Source: JBHJGM01 sp050331815 (lineage in GTDB: Bacteria; Verrucomicrobiota; Verrucomicrobiia; Opitutales; JBHJGM01). From it: 64,000 bases of DNA. Numbering within the stretch: position 1 is the stretch's first letter; each line of letters begins with the position of its first letter. The position numbers and the translations under genes are program-made. The notes beneath the pieces are model-generated. The model was given only the letters and a program-made list of their open reading frames with translations. It was not told the DNA's origin and did not search any database. Shown here one piece after another: positions 18,146 to 26,546 of this stretch. The stretch lies in assembly GCA_050331815.1 (NCBI GenBank), contig JBHJGM010000016.1, positions 1 to 64,000 on the forward strand. The letters are read 5' to 3'.

Positions 18146-19399
18146 ATGAAAATTGTTCTCGCCTACTCCGGGGGTCTCGACACCTCGGTCCTTGTTAAAT
18201 GGCTCAAGGAAACCTACCAGGCGGAGGTCGTTACTTTTTCGGCAGACATCGGCCAGGAAGAGGAGCTCTCGGGCCTGCCGGAAAAGGCCAAAGCGACCGG
18301 GGCCAGCGCGCACTACACCGTTGATCTGGTGGAGGAATTCGCGGCTGACTTCATCTATCCGATGATTCGGGCCAACGCGATTTACGAGGGCCAGTACTTT
18401 TTGGGCACCTCCATCGCGCGTCCGTTGATCGCCAAGGCGCAGATCGAGATCGCCCGGAAAGAAAACGCCGACCACCTCGCCCATGGCGCCACCGGCAAGG
18501 GCAACGACCAGAGCCGGTTTGAACTGACTTACGCCGCCCTCGCGCCCGATCTGAAAATCCTGGCCCCCTGGCGCAATGAGACCTTTCGCGAGGCTTTCCC
18601 AGGGCGCACGGAAATGATCGACTGGTGCCGCGCGCACGCGGTTCCGGTCGAAGCCTCCGCCAAGAAGCCCTACTCGATGGACCGCAACCTCCTGCACATC
18701 TCCTACGAGGCGGGCATTCTGGAAGACCCCTGGTTCGACCCGACCACACCCGACAACAAGGACATGTACAAGCTGACGGCGGATCCCGAGGACGCGCCCG
18801 ACGCCGCCCAGTACATCGAGCTGACCTTCGAGAAGGGCGACTGCACGGCCGTCGATGGCAAAACGATGAGCCCCGCCGAGGTGCTCAAGGCGCTCAATCA
18901 GGTCGGCGGCATGCATGGCATCGGACGCATTGATTTGGTGGAGAACCGCTTCGTTGGCATGAAGTCGCGCGGCGTTTACGAAACCCCCGGCGGCACCATC
19001 CTGATGCACGCGCACCGTCAGATCGAATCGCTCACCATGGACCGCGATCTGCAGCACCTGCGCGACTCGCTCATCCCCAAATACGCCGAGCTGATCTACT
19101 ACGGTTTCTGGTACGCGCCGGAGCGGGAGGCCCTGCAGGCGCTGATCGACAAGAGCCAGGAGAACGTATCCGGCGTGGTCAGGCTGAAGCTCTACAAGGG
19201 CAACATCATCACAGTCGGGCGCAAGAGCGCGCTGTCGCTCTACGACGAAAACGTCGCCTCGATGGAGGGCGTGCAAAGCGACTACAATCCCGACGACGCC
19301 AGCGGCTTTATCCGGCTGCAGGGCTTGCGCCTGCGCGCGCGTTTCGCCGCTCAGGGTGCGCCCGATACCGCCCGTGCTAGTACACTGAGTAAGGACTGA
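18146..19399 (+). CDS. argG: Argininosuccinate synthase
   Basis: A 417-residue ATP-dependent synthase joining citrulline and aspartate. AYSGGLDTSV is the PP-loop, ARPLIAKAQIEIARKENAD and AHGATGKGNDQSRFEL are conserved substrate-binding segments, and RNLLHISYEAGILEDPW is another signature. It is the last gene of the visible arg operon. No argH follows, so the final lyase must be elsewhere. I see no convincing terminator in the 133 bases before the convergent mscL. Confidence 0.96.
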   Translation: MKIVLAYSGGLDTSVLVKWLKETYQAEVVTFSADIGQEEELSGLPEKAKATGASAHYTVDLVEEFAADFIYPMIRANAIYEGQYFLGTSIARPLIAKAQIEIARKENADHLAHGATGKGNDQSRFELTYAALAPDLKILAPWRNETFREAFPGRTEMIDWCRAHAVPVEASAKKPYSMDRNLLHISYEAGILEDPWFDPTTPDNKDMYKLTADPEDAPDAAQYIELTFEKGDCTAVDGKTMSPAEVLKALNQVGGMHGIGRIDLVENRFVGMKSRGVYETPGGTILMHAHRQIESLTMDRDLQHLRDSLIPKYAELIYYGFWYAPEREALQALIDKSQENVSGVVRLKLYKGNIITVGRKSALSLYDENVASMEGVQSDYNPDDASGFIRLQGLRLRARFAAQGAPDTARASTLSKD

Positions 19400-19532
19400 T
19401 CATCGAAGCTGCCGCAAAAGGCGAACACCTAAAATGTATCAGGCAGAGTATCGCGCCGGATGCGACTGCGGAACCTGCATGTCGGAGCGGCTTACAATCC
19501 GTTTTGCGCTTTTTCGCGGCTTGCATAGAAGG

Positions 19533-20060
19533 CTAAGTCCTTGGGGACTCAGCGCCCGAATCGCCGGCCTTGGACTTATCCGGTCTCAAGTCGGAGGTGC
19601 AGGCCGGGCAGCGCGTGGCCCGATAAGGAATCGCCGTGAGGCAGTACATACAGAGCTTGGTGCCGGGCTCGCTGGGCGCAGGCTTTTCCTGCCCAAACTC
19701 CTCTTCGAGCTTTTGCTCCACGCGCCGCACCCCGCGCAGGATCGCAAACATCGCCAGGGCCACGATGAAGAGTGAGATGAAGTCGTTGATGAAGACGCCG
19801 TAATTCCAGGTGATGGCCCCGGCAGCTTGTGCTTCCGCCAATGTGGCGTACGGGCCAGGCGTTTTCTCAGCCTCCTCCAGAATCAGGAAAAGGTTGGCGA
19901 AATCGACGTCGCCCAGGATAATGCCCAGCGGTGGCATGATGAGGTTGCCGACCATCGACTTGACCACGGTTGTGAAGGCCGCGCCGACGGTGAACCCGAT
20001 GGCCAGATCCATAATGTTGCCGCGCAGGATGAAGTTGCGGAAGTCACCGAAGATTTTCAT
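19533..20060 (-). CDS. mscL: Large-conductance mechanosensitive channel with C-terminal zinc ribbon
   Basis: About 175 residues from the ATG at 20060; the frame upstream of that runs through the tRNA and is not coding. The first 110 residues are MscL: FRNFILRGNIMDLAIGFTVG with the pore-lining first helix, NLIMPPLGIILGD, and a second helix FINDFISLFIVALAMFAI. It forms a pentameric channel opened by membrane tension in hypo-osmotic shock. Unusually, after the cytoplasmic helix there is a CxxC-CxxC ribbon (CMYC and CPAC, about residues 143-161) and a short charged tail. The periplasmic loop is also longer than in E. coli. Confidence 0.93.
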   Translation of the reverse strand: MKIFGDFRNFILRGNIMDLAIGFTVGAAFTTVVKSMVGNLIMPPLGIILGDVDFANLFLILEEAEKTPGPYATLAEAQAAGAITWNYGVFINDFISLFIVALAMFAILRGVRRVEQKLEEEFGQEKPAPSEPGTKLCMYCLTAIPYRATRCPACTSDLRPDKSKAGDSGAESPRT

Positions 20061-20129
20061 ACCTTCAGCGCATGTCCACCGACCCCGTGGGGCAAGTCCG
20101 CAGGTACCGAAGCTGAAACGAGTTCCCGC

Positions 20130-20158
20130 TTGCCTGAACCCAAACGGACGCCGATACT
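20130..20158 (+). promoter_or_regulatory. Probable promoter of tRNA-Leu
   Basis: TTGCCT (20130-20135) and GATACT (20153-20158) are separated by 17 bases, about 38 bases before the mature 5' end of the tRNA. The spacing is ideal and each box matches the consensus moderately. Confidence 0.5.
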
Positions 20159-20196
20159 GAAGTCTTGTAACGCGCTCTAGATGCGCGTACCCGCAG

Positions 20197-20283
<87 letters not shown>

Positions 20284-20527
20284 AAATGGCCTAACAATCT
20301 TTATGCCGCACGGCTTATGCGTCGAAGTGCTGGCCAAACAAGCTACTCAAAGGGCTGGTTCCAAAATCCAGCCTCAGAAAAATTAATTCGGAAATCGTTA
20401 TTTAGAAATGCTTGTATAGCAGGCTAACTATTACTGCTTCCTTATCGTCCTTGTTAGCAGCAATAATGAAAGGTGCGTGTAGTGATTTCACTTCAGGCAT
20501 CCTGCCAGCGGTTCGATATGATCGGGC

Positions 20528-22222
20528 ATGAGATTTCCAACGCTGGAGCAGCTCCGGAAGCGTTTTGGTGTCCGGGCTAAAATTTGGGGAGCGAATCTCC
20601 TGCTGGTGGTTCTGCTGGTGGGAGCCTGTCTGGGCGGGTTGTACGCGTTGAATCGCAGCCAGGGGGTCAGTGCCGAACTGACGCGCGAGCAGGGCCTCTC
20701 CGCCGTTGAGAAACAGCTCGAGATCACCGTGCAGGCGCAAGCGGATTTGGTGTGGGCTGCCGTCGCGGATCTGCCCGCGGGCGAAGCGCGCCATGCCCGC
20801 ATTGTCGAGTTGCTGCAAGATGTTCGCTTTTTTGAAAACCGTTCCGGCTATTTCTTCGCCTACCATGTGGGCGGTCGCGTGCTGACCGTGCCGCCCAAGC
20901 CCGCCTTGGCAGGGAAAGACCTGTCGGGAGTGACCGACCCCAATGGCGTGGCCTTTGTCGCGGAGCTGGACAAAAAAGCGCGGGCGGGTGGTGGCTTCGT
21001 GCACTATCACTTTGCCAAGCCCGGCTTCGATACGCCGCAGGCGAAAATTTCCTACGCGGAAATGGTGCCCAACACGGATATTTGGATCGGCACAGGGACG
21101 TATCTGGATGACGTGGAGGCCGCCATGGCCGAGGCTCAGGAGCGGCTCGATACCGCCACCCGCGCCGAGGTGCTGACCCTGAAAATCTTGCCCTGGGTCA
21201 TGGCTGCGCTGGGGCTCGGGATTGCCTTCATGCTGGACCGCGCGGCCGACATCGCCCGGCCCATCCGGCGCGTGATTCACAACCTGACCGACGCCTCGGG
21301 CGCAATTTCGAATGCCTCAACCGAGTTGAAGGAAGCGGCCTCATCGCTATCGGAAGGGGCCACGGAGTCCGCGGCCAGTCTCGAGGAAGTTGCCGCCTCG
21401 ATTGAGGAGGTCGATTCCTCGGCACGTGCCAACGCCACCGATACCCAGGAAGCGCTGACCCAGGCCGGGCAGGCCCGCTCGCAGACCGCCACCGGGCTGG
21501 AGACAATGACGCGCATGCAGACTGCCATTGCCGAGATTCAGAAATCCTCTGACCAGACGGTGGATATCCTCAAGGTTATCGGTGAAATCGCTTTTCAAAC
21601 CAACCTGCTTGCCTTGAACGCCGCGGTGGAAGCGGCCCGGGCGGGTGAAGCCGGACGCGGCTTTGCGGTGGTGGCCGAGGAAGTGCGCGCGCTGGCGCAA
21701 CGCTCGGCAAAGGCTGCGGAATCGACCTCGGTGTTCACCAGCAACTCGCAGCAGAACGCGGCCAACGGTGTGGCGGCGTCCAAGGAGGTTGAGAATGTGT
21801 TGAAAGAGCTGGAGGCGTTAGTGGGCGAATTTACCCAGAAGACCGAGAAGATCAGCCTGGCCTCCGACGAGCAATCCAGAGCCATCGGGCAAATCAGCGA
21901 AACCGTGCAAACGCTTAGCGACTCGACCCAGAGCAACGCGGCCAAGGCCGAACAAACCTCGGCCATCAGCGAGGAGATGCAGACACGCGGGCAGGACCTG
22001 GCCCACGATATCGCGGAGTTGCAAAGCATCGTGGGCGCGAGCGACACCCCCACGACCCCGATGGCACCACCCCGGCCCTTAGCGGCGGGTCATGCAGCGG
22101 GCCAACCTAGCGGATTCTTCGCCCAGTCACCGCTGGAGGCCGGCAACCACACCTCGGGCACGGAGCGCTTCATACCGGACGCGCCGGCGCGCCGCGCACC
22201 CGCTCCGCGCGTACGTTCTTAG
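20528..22222 (+). CDS. Methyl-accepting chemotaxis protein with periplasmic Cache domain
   Basis: A 564-residue receptor. A first membrane helix (about 22-44) is followed by an extracytoplasmic single-Cache domain (about 50-210; ENRSGYFFAYHVGGRVL and NTDIWIGTGTYLDD are typical of sCache_2), a second helix (about 222-240) and a long coiled-coil signalling region. The hairpin tip IAFQTNLLALNAAVEAARAG contacts CheA/CheW. No convincing HAMP domain separates helix two from the signalling helices. The tail is Pro- and Ala-rich and lacks a CheR-binding pentapeptide. No che genes are nearby, so it is an orphan receptor; the ligand is unknown. Confidence 0.92.
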   Translation: MRFPTLEQLRKRFGVRAKIWGANLLLVVLLVGACLGGLYALNRSQGVSAELTREQGLSAVEKQLEITVQAQADLVWAAVADLPAGEARHARIVELLQDVRFFENRSGYFFAYHVGGRVLTVPPKPALAGKDLSGVTDPNGVAFVAELDKKARAGGGFVHYHFAKPGFDTPQAKISYAEMVPNTDIWIGTGTYLDDVEAAMAEAQERLDTATRAEVLTLKILPWVMAALGLGIAFMLDRAADIARPIRRVIHNLTDASGAISNASTELKEAASSLSEGATESAASLEEVAASIEEVDSSARANATDTQEALTQAGQARSQTATGLETMTRMQTAIAEIQKSSDQTVDILKVIGEIAFQTNLLALNAAVEAARAGEAGRGFAVVAEEVRALAQRSAKAAESTSVFTSNSQQNAANGVAASKEVENVLKELEALVGEFTQKTEKISLASDEQSRAIGQISETVQTLSDSTQSNAAKAEQTSAISEEMQTRGQDLAHDIAELQSIVGASDTPTTPMAPPRPLAAGHAAGQPSGFFAQSPLEAGNHTSGTERFIPDAPARRAPAPRVRS

Positions 22223-22535
22223 CTTTCTTAGTAAGGCGCTGCGCATCGACCCAAAGAGAGGTCCGGTGCATCACTTCGATTTAGCCGCAGCCAGCCGCCT
22301 GACTAACTATAAATTTTGGACGTGTGCGCAGGGCGCGAGGTGCCGATTTCCAAGCGGTCAGGTGCGATAGAGGAGCTTAAAATATTCGCTTGGGGTCGAC
22401 AGCGGGCTCCGGGGCGGTGAAAGTTCGGATACAGTTGACTAGCCCATAGGCTAATGCAGTTTTGAGCGAAATTTGTTTCGCGTTTCAGCATTCGCCTGTA
22501 GGTAAGCTGCCCGTACATTTCCCTCCCCATTTACC
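22223..22535 (+). other. Intergenic region upstream of uspA
   Basis: These 313 bases hold no credible gene. Two small inverted repeats are visible: TAGCC-CATA-GGCTA near 22439-22453 and GCGAAA-TTTG-TTTCGC at 22466-22481. A TTGACT at about 22434 could be a -35, but no good -10 stands at the right distance. Part may be the 3' end of the chemoreceptor transcript and part the uspA leader. Confidence 0.4.
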
Positions 22536-23444
22536 ATGTATCGCTTCAAAAAGCTCCTCGTCCACCTCAGCCTGCAAGATGGCAGCGAAGACGCGGCCAT
22601 CATCGCCTACGCGGGCAAAATCACCAAGCTGGCCGAGTCCGAGAGTGTGACCTTTTTGCACGTTGCGGCGAAAATCGACATCCCCGCCACGCTCAAGCAG
22701 CGCTATCCCTGGCTGGTGGAGCCCATCGACGAAGCGGCCCGCCAACGCGCCGATGCCTACGTGAAGGAGCACTTTGATGGCTTTGCGGCGACGAAAGTCA
22801 CGGTTGAAGTCTGCGACGGCAACCACTCCCAGGTGTTGCTCGAGCGCGCTAAAAACGACGACGTGGACCTGATCATTATCGGGTCCAAGGAAGACGATGG
22901 TCAGCTCTCGGTGAAGCTGGCGCGCAAGGCCACGTGTTCGGTGATGACTGTGCCGGAGGGGGCCAACGCCGACTTCAAGCAGATCCTGGTGCCGCTGGAC
23001 TTTTCCCGCTTCTCCGGCAACGCGCTCGACGTGGCCGTGGCCTTTGCCGATGCGGAAAAGCTGCCGTCGATCCATGGCTTTCACGCCTATTGCCTGCCCA
23101 CAGGCTATCACCGCGCGACCATCAGCAAGCAACAGTTTGAAGCGGACCTGGAGGCGCACGCCCAAACGCAATTCGACAGCTTTATTTCCGGTCAGGACAC
23201 GCGGGGCATCCAGGTGGAAACCCACATCGCGAACTCCCCGCTGATTCCGCAGGCAGCCCTCCGCGCAGCCAAGGAGGCCCAGGCGGACCTGATCATGATC
23301 GGTTGTCGGGGCAAGGATTCGTTCACCGCTTCGCTGCTGGGCAGCAATTCGGAAGCAATTTTACGCATGGCCACGATTCCGGTGGTCGCCGTAAAGGAGA
23401 AAGGCACGGGACGCGCTTTACTGCAGTCCCTCCTGGGCGCCTGA
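22536..23444 (+). CDS. Tandem-domain universal stress protein
   Basis: A 302-residue protein with two UspA alpha/beta domains (about 1-145 and 146-292). The first ends in DLIIIGSKEDDGQLSVKLARKATCSVMTV, a degenerate nucleotide loop; the second has LIMIGCRGKDSFTASLLGS followed by VPVVAV-like IPVVAVKE, closer to the ATP-binding GxxG-9x-G(S/T) pattern. Such proteins act in the cytoplasm as stress regulators. It ends 19 bases before mrpA on the same strand, suggesting a shared transcript with the antiporter and a role in pH or salt stress. Confidence 0.88.
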   Translation: MYRFKKLLVHLSLQDGSEDAAIIAYAGKITKLAESESVTFLHVAAKIDIPATLKQRYPWLVEPIDEAARQRADAYVKEHFDGFAATKVTVEVCDGNHSQVLLERAKNDDVDLIIIGSKEDDGQLSVKLARKATCSVMTVPEGANADFKQILVPLDFSRFSGNALDVAVAFADAEKLPSIHGFHAYCLPTGYHRATISKQQFEADLEAHAQTQFDSFISGQDTRGIQVETHIANSPLIPQAALRAAKEAQADLIMIGCRGKDSFTASLLGSNSEAILRMATIPVVAVKEKGTGRALLQSLLGA

Positions 23445-23463
23445 CGCCCGTAAGTTTACAGCC

Positions 23464-25773
23464 GTGCTGCTCGCCGTTCTCCCAGTCGCCCTCATCGTCG
23501 GGGGCCTCTTCGCCCCGGTGCTGGAAAAACCAGCGGGCCGGTGGCTGGGCGTGGTGCTGGGCCTGTTGCCATTGGCTGCTTTTGGTTGGCTGGCTGCGCA
23601 GATCGGCGGACCCACGGTCACTTATGAAGCCGGCTGGTTCAGTTCGCTGGGTGTGAACCTGGACTTTCGACTGGGTGGCTTGGGCCACGTGATGGCGCTG
23701 CTGATCACCGGGATCGGCTTTTTCATCTCGCTCTATGCGGGTGGCTACCTGGGCAAGCACCCCCTGCGCGGCTACTTCTTCGTCTACCTGTACGCCTTCA
23801 TGGGCGCGATGTTGGGGATTGTTCTCTCCGACAATATCTACCTGCTCTTTGTTTTCTGGGAGCTGACGAGCATCACCTCCTACCTGCTGATCGGCTTCAA
23901 TCACGGTGAAAAGCTGAGTCGCTGGAAAGCCTTGCAGGCGCTTTTGATTACTGGCCTGGGCGGGTTGGCGCTGTTGGCCGGGCTGATCCTGCTGGCTAAC
24001 GCCATGGGCACGGTCCGCATCTCGGAGATGCTGGCGCAGGCGGGCGAGTTGTCGGCCCACCCTCATTACACGGCCATCGTGGTGCTGATTGTTCTGGGTG
24101 CCTTTACGAAGTCAGCCCAGGTGCCTTTTCATTTTTGGCTGCCCAACGCCATGGCGGCACCGACCCCGGTCAGCGCCTACCTGCACTCGGCCACGATGGT
24201 GAAAGCCGGGGTGTTTCTACTGGCGATCCTGCACCCGTTGCTTGGCGGCACCGTGCTGTGGGAGGCGCTGCTGATCCCCGCCGGCATGATCACAATGCTC
24301 GTCGGCGCGGTCATTGGACTATTTCAAACCGACCTCAAGCGCATCCTGGCCTTCACCACGCTCAGCGTGCTGGGGCTACTCACCATGCTGCTGGGCGTGG
24401 GGACGGATCTCGCGCTCAAGTCCGCGCTGTTGTTTCTGGTGGGGCACGCCTTGTACAAGGCGGCGCTGTTTATGGTGGCGGGCTCCATCGACCACGAAAC
24501 CGGCACGCGTGAGGTGACTATCCTCGGGGGCTTGCGCCGGCTGATGCCCCTCACGGCGACGGCGGCGGCACTGGCGGCTTTATCCAAGGGCGGCTTCCCG
24601 CCGTTTTTCGGATTTCTGGGCAAGGAGTATGTTTATAAGGCAGGCCTGGGGCTGGAGTGGTTGCAACCGCTGGTGCTGGGTTCAGGCATCTTGGCGAACA
24701 TGCTGTTGCTCTCGCTCGCCTTTAAAGTCGGGTTTCACCCTTTTATTGGCAAACGCGGCAACCTGCCTTCGGCGCATGTGCACGAGGCACCTTGGAGCAT
24801 GGTGATCGGCCCGTTGTCGCTGGCGGTGTGCGGCCTGCTCTTTGGTCTGCTGCCCAACGTCTTGCTGAAGCCGCTTTTGGAACCGGCGGTGAACGCAGTT
24901 GCCGGATACGCCGTCGATTACAAAGTTGAGCTTTGGCAAGGGCTGAACATGCCGCTGCTGCTCAGCGCGATCACCGTCGGTGGCGGGCTGACAATCTTTG
25001 CCCTGCGCGAATGGATCTGGAAGCAAACCCGCGCGGTCACCGAGCAGGGCCTGCGCGGCTTTGACGGGCTGTACGAGCGGGGCTTCAACGCCCTGATCGC
25101 CCTGGCAAAATGGCAAACCGGGGTCCTTCAGTCCGGCCAGCTGCGTAATTACATCCTAATTGTTCTGGGCACGATGGTGACCCTGGTGGGCATCAAAATC
25201 TGGCTCTTTGGCGGCGTGCCCGGAAGCCTGAACCTGGACGGTATTCGCCTGCACGAGGTGCTCGTGGTCGGGGCCATGATCGCCGCGACCATCGGTGCGC
25301 TTAGCTCGAACTCCCTGCTGGCCATTTTGCTGAACCTGGGGGTCATCGGCTTGGGCGTTGCGCTGATTTTTGCCTTTTACGCGGCGCCGGATCTGGCCAT
25401 CACGCAGGTACTGGTGGAAGCGCTGACGGTGGTGTTATTCGCGCTGGTCGTCTTCCGGCTGCCTCGGTTGCAGCGGTACTCGCACAAATCCACGATGTGG
25501 GCCGATGCGTTGTTTGCTTCTCTCTGCGGGCTTGCCCTGACGCTCTTGCTGTTAAAGGCCACGCACATTCAGCTGGCTCCTTCCATCTCGCAGGAACTCG
25601 GTCAATGGAGCTACCCGCTGGCCAAAGGCAAAAACGTGGTCAACGTCATCCTGGTCGATTTTCGCGCGATTGACACCCTGGGAGAAATCGCGGTGCTGTG
25701 CATCGCCGCGTTGGGTGTGGCCTCGCTTTTGCGGCTACGGCCCAAGGGCCCCGGAAAGGTGGAGTCCTTATGA
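23464..25773 (+). CDS. mrpA: Mrp/Mnh Na+/H+ antiporter subunit A
   Basis: A 769-residue membrane protein, homologous to the proton-pumping NuoL subunit. The core carries IYLLFVFWELTSITSYLLIGF with the conserved helix-5 Glu, SAQVPFHFWLPNAMAAPTPVSAYLHSATMVKAG, and GHALYKAALFMVAG. The C-terminal third has the extra MrpA module, FAAPDLAITQVLVEALTVVLF-like, and a terminal FRAIDTLGEIAVLCIAALG segment homologous to MrpB. The start is GTG at 23464, 19 bases after uspA, with a weak ribosome site. It exchanges Na+ (or other cation) for protons together with subunits B-G. Confidence 0.94.
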   Translation: MLLAVLPVALIVGGLFAPVLEKPAGRWLGVVLGLLPLAAFGWLAAQIGGPTVTYEAGWFSSLGVNLDFRLGGLGHVMALLITGIGFFISLYAGGYLGKHPLRGYFFVYLYAFMGAMLGIVLSDNIYLLFVFWELTSITSYLLIGFNHGEKLSRWKALQALLITGLGGLALLAGLILLANAMGTVRISEMLAQAGELSAHPHYTAIVVLIVLGAFTKSAQVPFHFWLPNAMAAPTPVSAYLHSATMVKAGVFLLAILHPLLGGTVLWEALLIPAGMITMLVGAVIGLFQTDLKRILAFTTLSVLGLLTMLLGVGTDLALKSALLFLVGHALYKAALFMVAGSIDHETGTREVTILGGLRRLMPLTATAAALAALSKGGFPPFFGFLGKEYVYKAGLGLEWLQPLVLGSGILANMLLLSLAFKVGFHPFIGKRGNLPSAHVHEAPWSMVIGPLSLAVCGLLFGLLPNVLLKPLLEPAVNAVAGYAVDYKVELWQGLNMPLLLSAITVGGGLTIFALREWIWKQTRAVTEQGLRGFDGLYERGFNALIALAKWQTGVLQSGQLRNYILIVLGTMVTLVGIKIWLFGGVPGSLNLDGIRLHEVLVVGAMIAATIGALSSNSLLAILLNLGVIGLGVALIFAFYAAPDLAITQVLVEALTVVLFALVVFRLPRLQRYSHKSTMWADALFASLCGLALTLLLLKATHIQLAPSISQELGQWSYPLAKGKNVVNVILVDFRAIDTLGEIAVLCIAALGVASLLRLRPKGPGKVESL

Positions 25774-26189
25774 TCTCAGTCATTTACAGTGCCGCCACGC
25801 GGATCCTCTGCCCGCTGTTCTTCGTCCTCTCGTTGTTTGTGCTCTACCGTGGGCACAACCTGCCGGGCGGAGGCTTTATCGGCGGGTTGCTGGCGGCGGT
25901 GGCGATCATCCTGCGCATGTCTTCGGAAGGGCCTGAATGGATCACTCAACGGGCCTGGTTTCAGCCCATCGGTCTGATGGCCGCGGGCCTGCTCCTGGCC
26001 AGTCTCAGCGCAGCGTTTCCGGTTTTCATCGGCGCACCGGTGTTCGAGGGTCAATGGCTGCCGTCGTTTTCGCTGCCCTTGTTGGGGACGGTGCACCTGG
26101 GCACTCCGTTGATCTTTGATGTCGGTGTTTACCTGGTGGTGGTCGGCTTTACCGCCCAGGCCATCAGCGAACTGAGCGAGGCCAACTGA
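25770..26189 (+). CDS. mrpB: Mrp/Mnh antiporter subunit B
   Basis: 139 residues from the ATG at 25770, which overlaps the mrpA stop (ATGA); the frame runs a further 24 codons upstream inside mrpA but that is not the start. Four membrane helices with the MrpB signature: a first helix, then RGHNLPGGGFIGGLLAAVAII, and TPLIFDVGVYLVVVGF near the end. MrpB is obligatory for assembly of the complex. It is followed 3 bases later by mrpC. Confidence 0.93.
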   Translation: MISVIYSAATRILCPLFFVLSLFVLYRGHNLPGGGFIGGLLAAVAIILRMSSEGPEWITQRAWFQPIGLMAAGLLLASLSAAFPVFIGAPVFEGQWLPSFSLPLLGTVHLGTPLIFDVGVYLVVVGFTAQAISELSEAN

Positions 26190-26192
26190 ATC

Positions 26193-26546
26193 ATGGAAAG
26201 CTTACTGGCAGTTCTGGCAGGCGTCCTTTTTGCGGCAGGCATCTTTTGTCTGCTGCGGCGGAGCATTGTGAAACTGGCCGTGGGCATCATCCTGATCAGC
26301 CAGGCGGCCAATCTGACGGTCTTTGTCTCCGGCGGGCTGACGCGCGGGGCACCGCCGCTGATTGCTTCCAGTTCCGAAACCCTCACCGCCGGCGCGGCGG
26401 ACCCCCTGCCCCAGGCGCTCGTGCTAACGGCCATCGTCATTGGGTTTGGCGTGGTGGCCTTTGCACTGGTGCTGCTGGCGCGCGCGTATCAGGAAACTGG
26501 TGACGACGACGTGAACAAATTTCGCACCACGGAGGAAGAGGTCTGA
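26193..26546 (+). CDS. mrpC: Mrp/Mnh antiporter subunit C
   Basis: A 117-residue NuoK-like subunit with three membrane helices. SIVKLAVGIILISQAANLTVF and DPLPQALVLTAIVIGFGVVAF are the family motifs, including the conserved Glu-free helix pattern seen in MrpC. The last 20 residues are acidic and cytoplasmic. The stop overlaps the mrpD ATG by one base, so translation is coupled. Confidence 0.92.
   Translation: MESLLAVLAGVLFAAGIFCLLRRSIVKLAVGIILISQAANLTVFVSGGLTRGAPPLIASSSETLTAGAADPLPQALVLTAIVIGFGVVAFALVLLARAYQETGDDDVNKFRTTEEEV

Noticed and set aside
18134..19276. Long minus-strand frame opposite argG
   Set aside because: Antisense shadow of argininosuccinate synthase.
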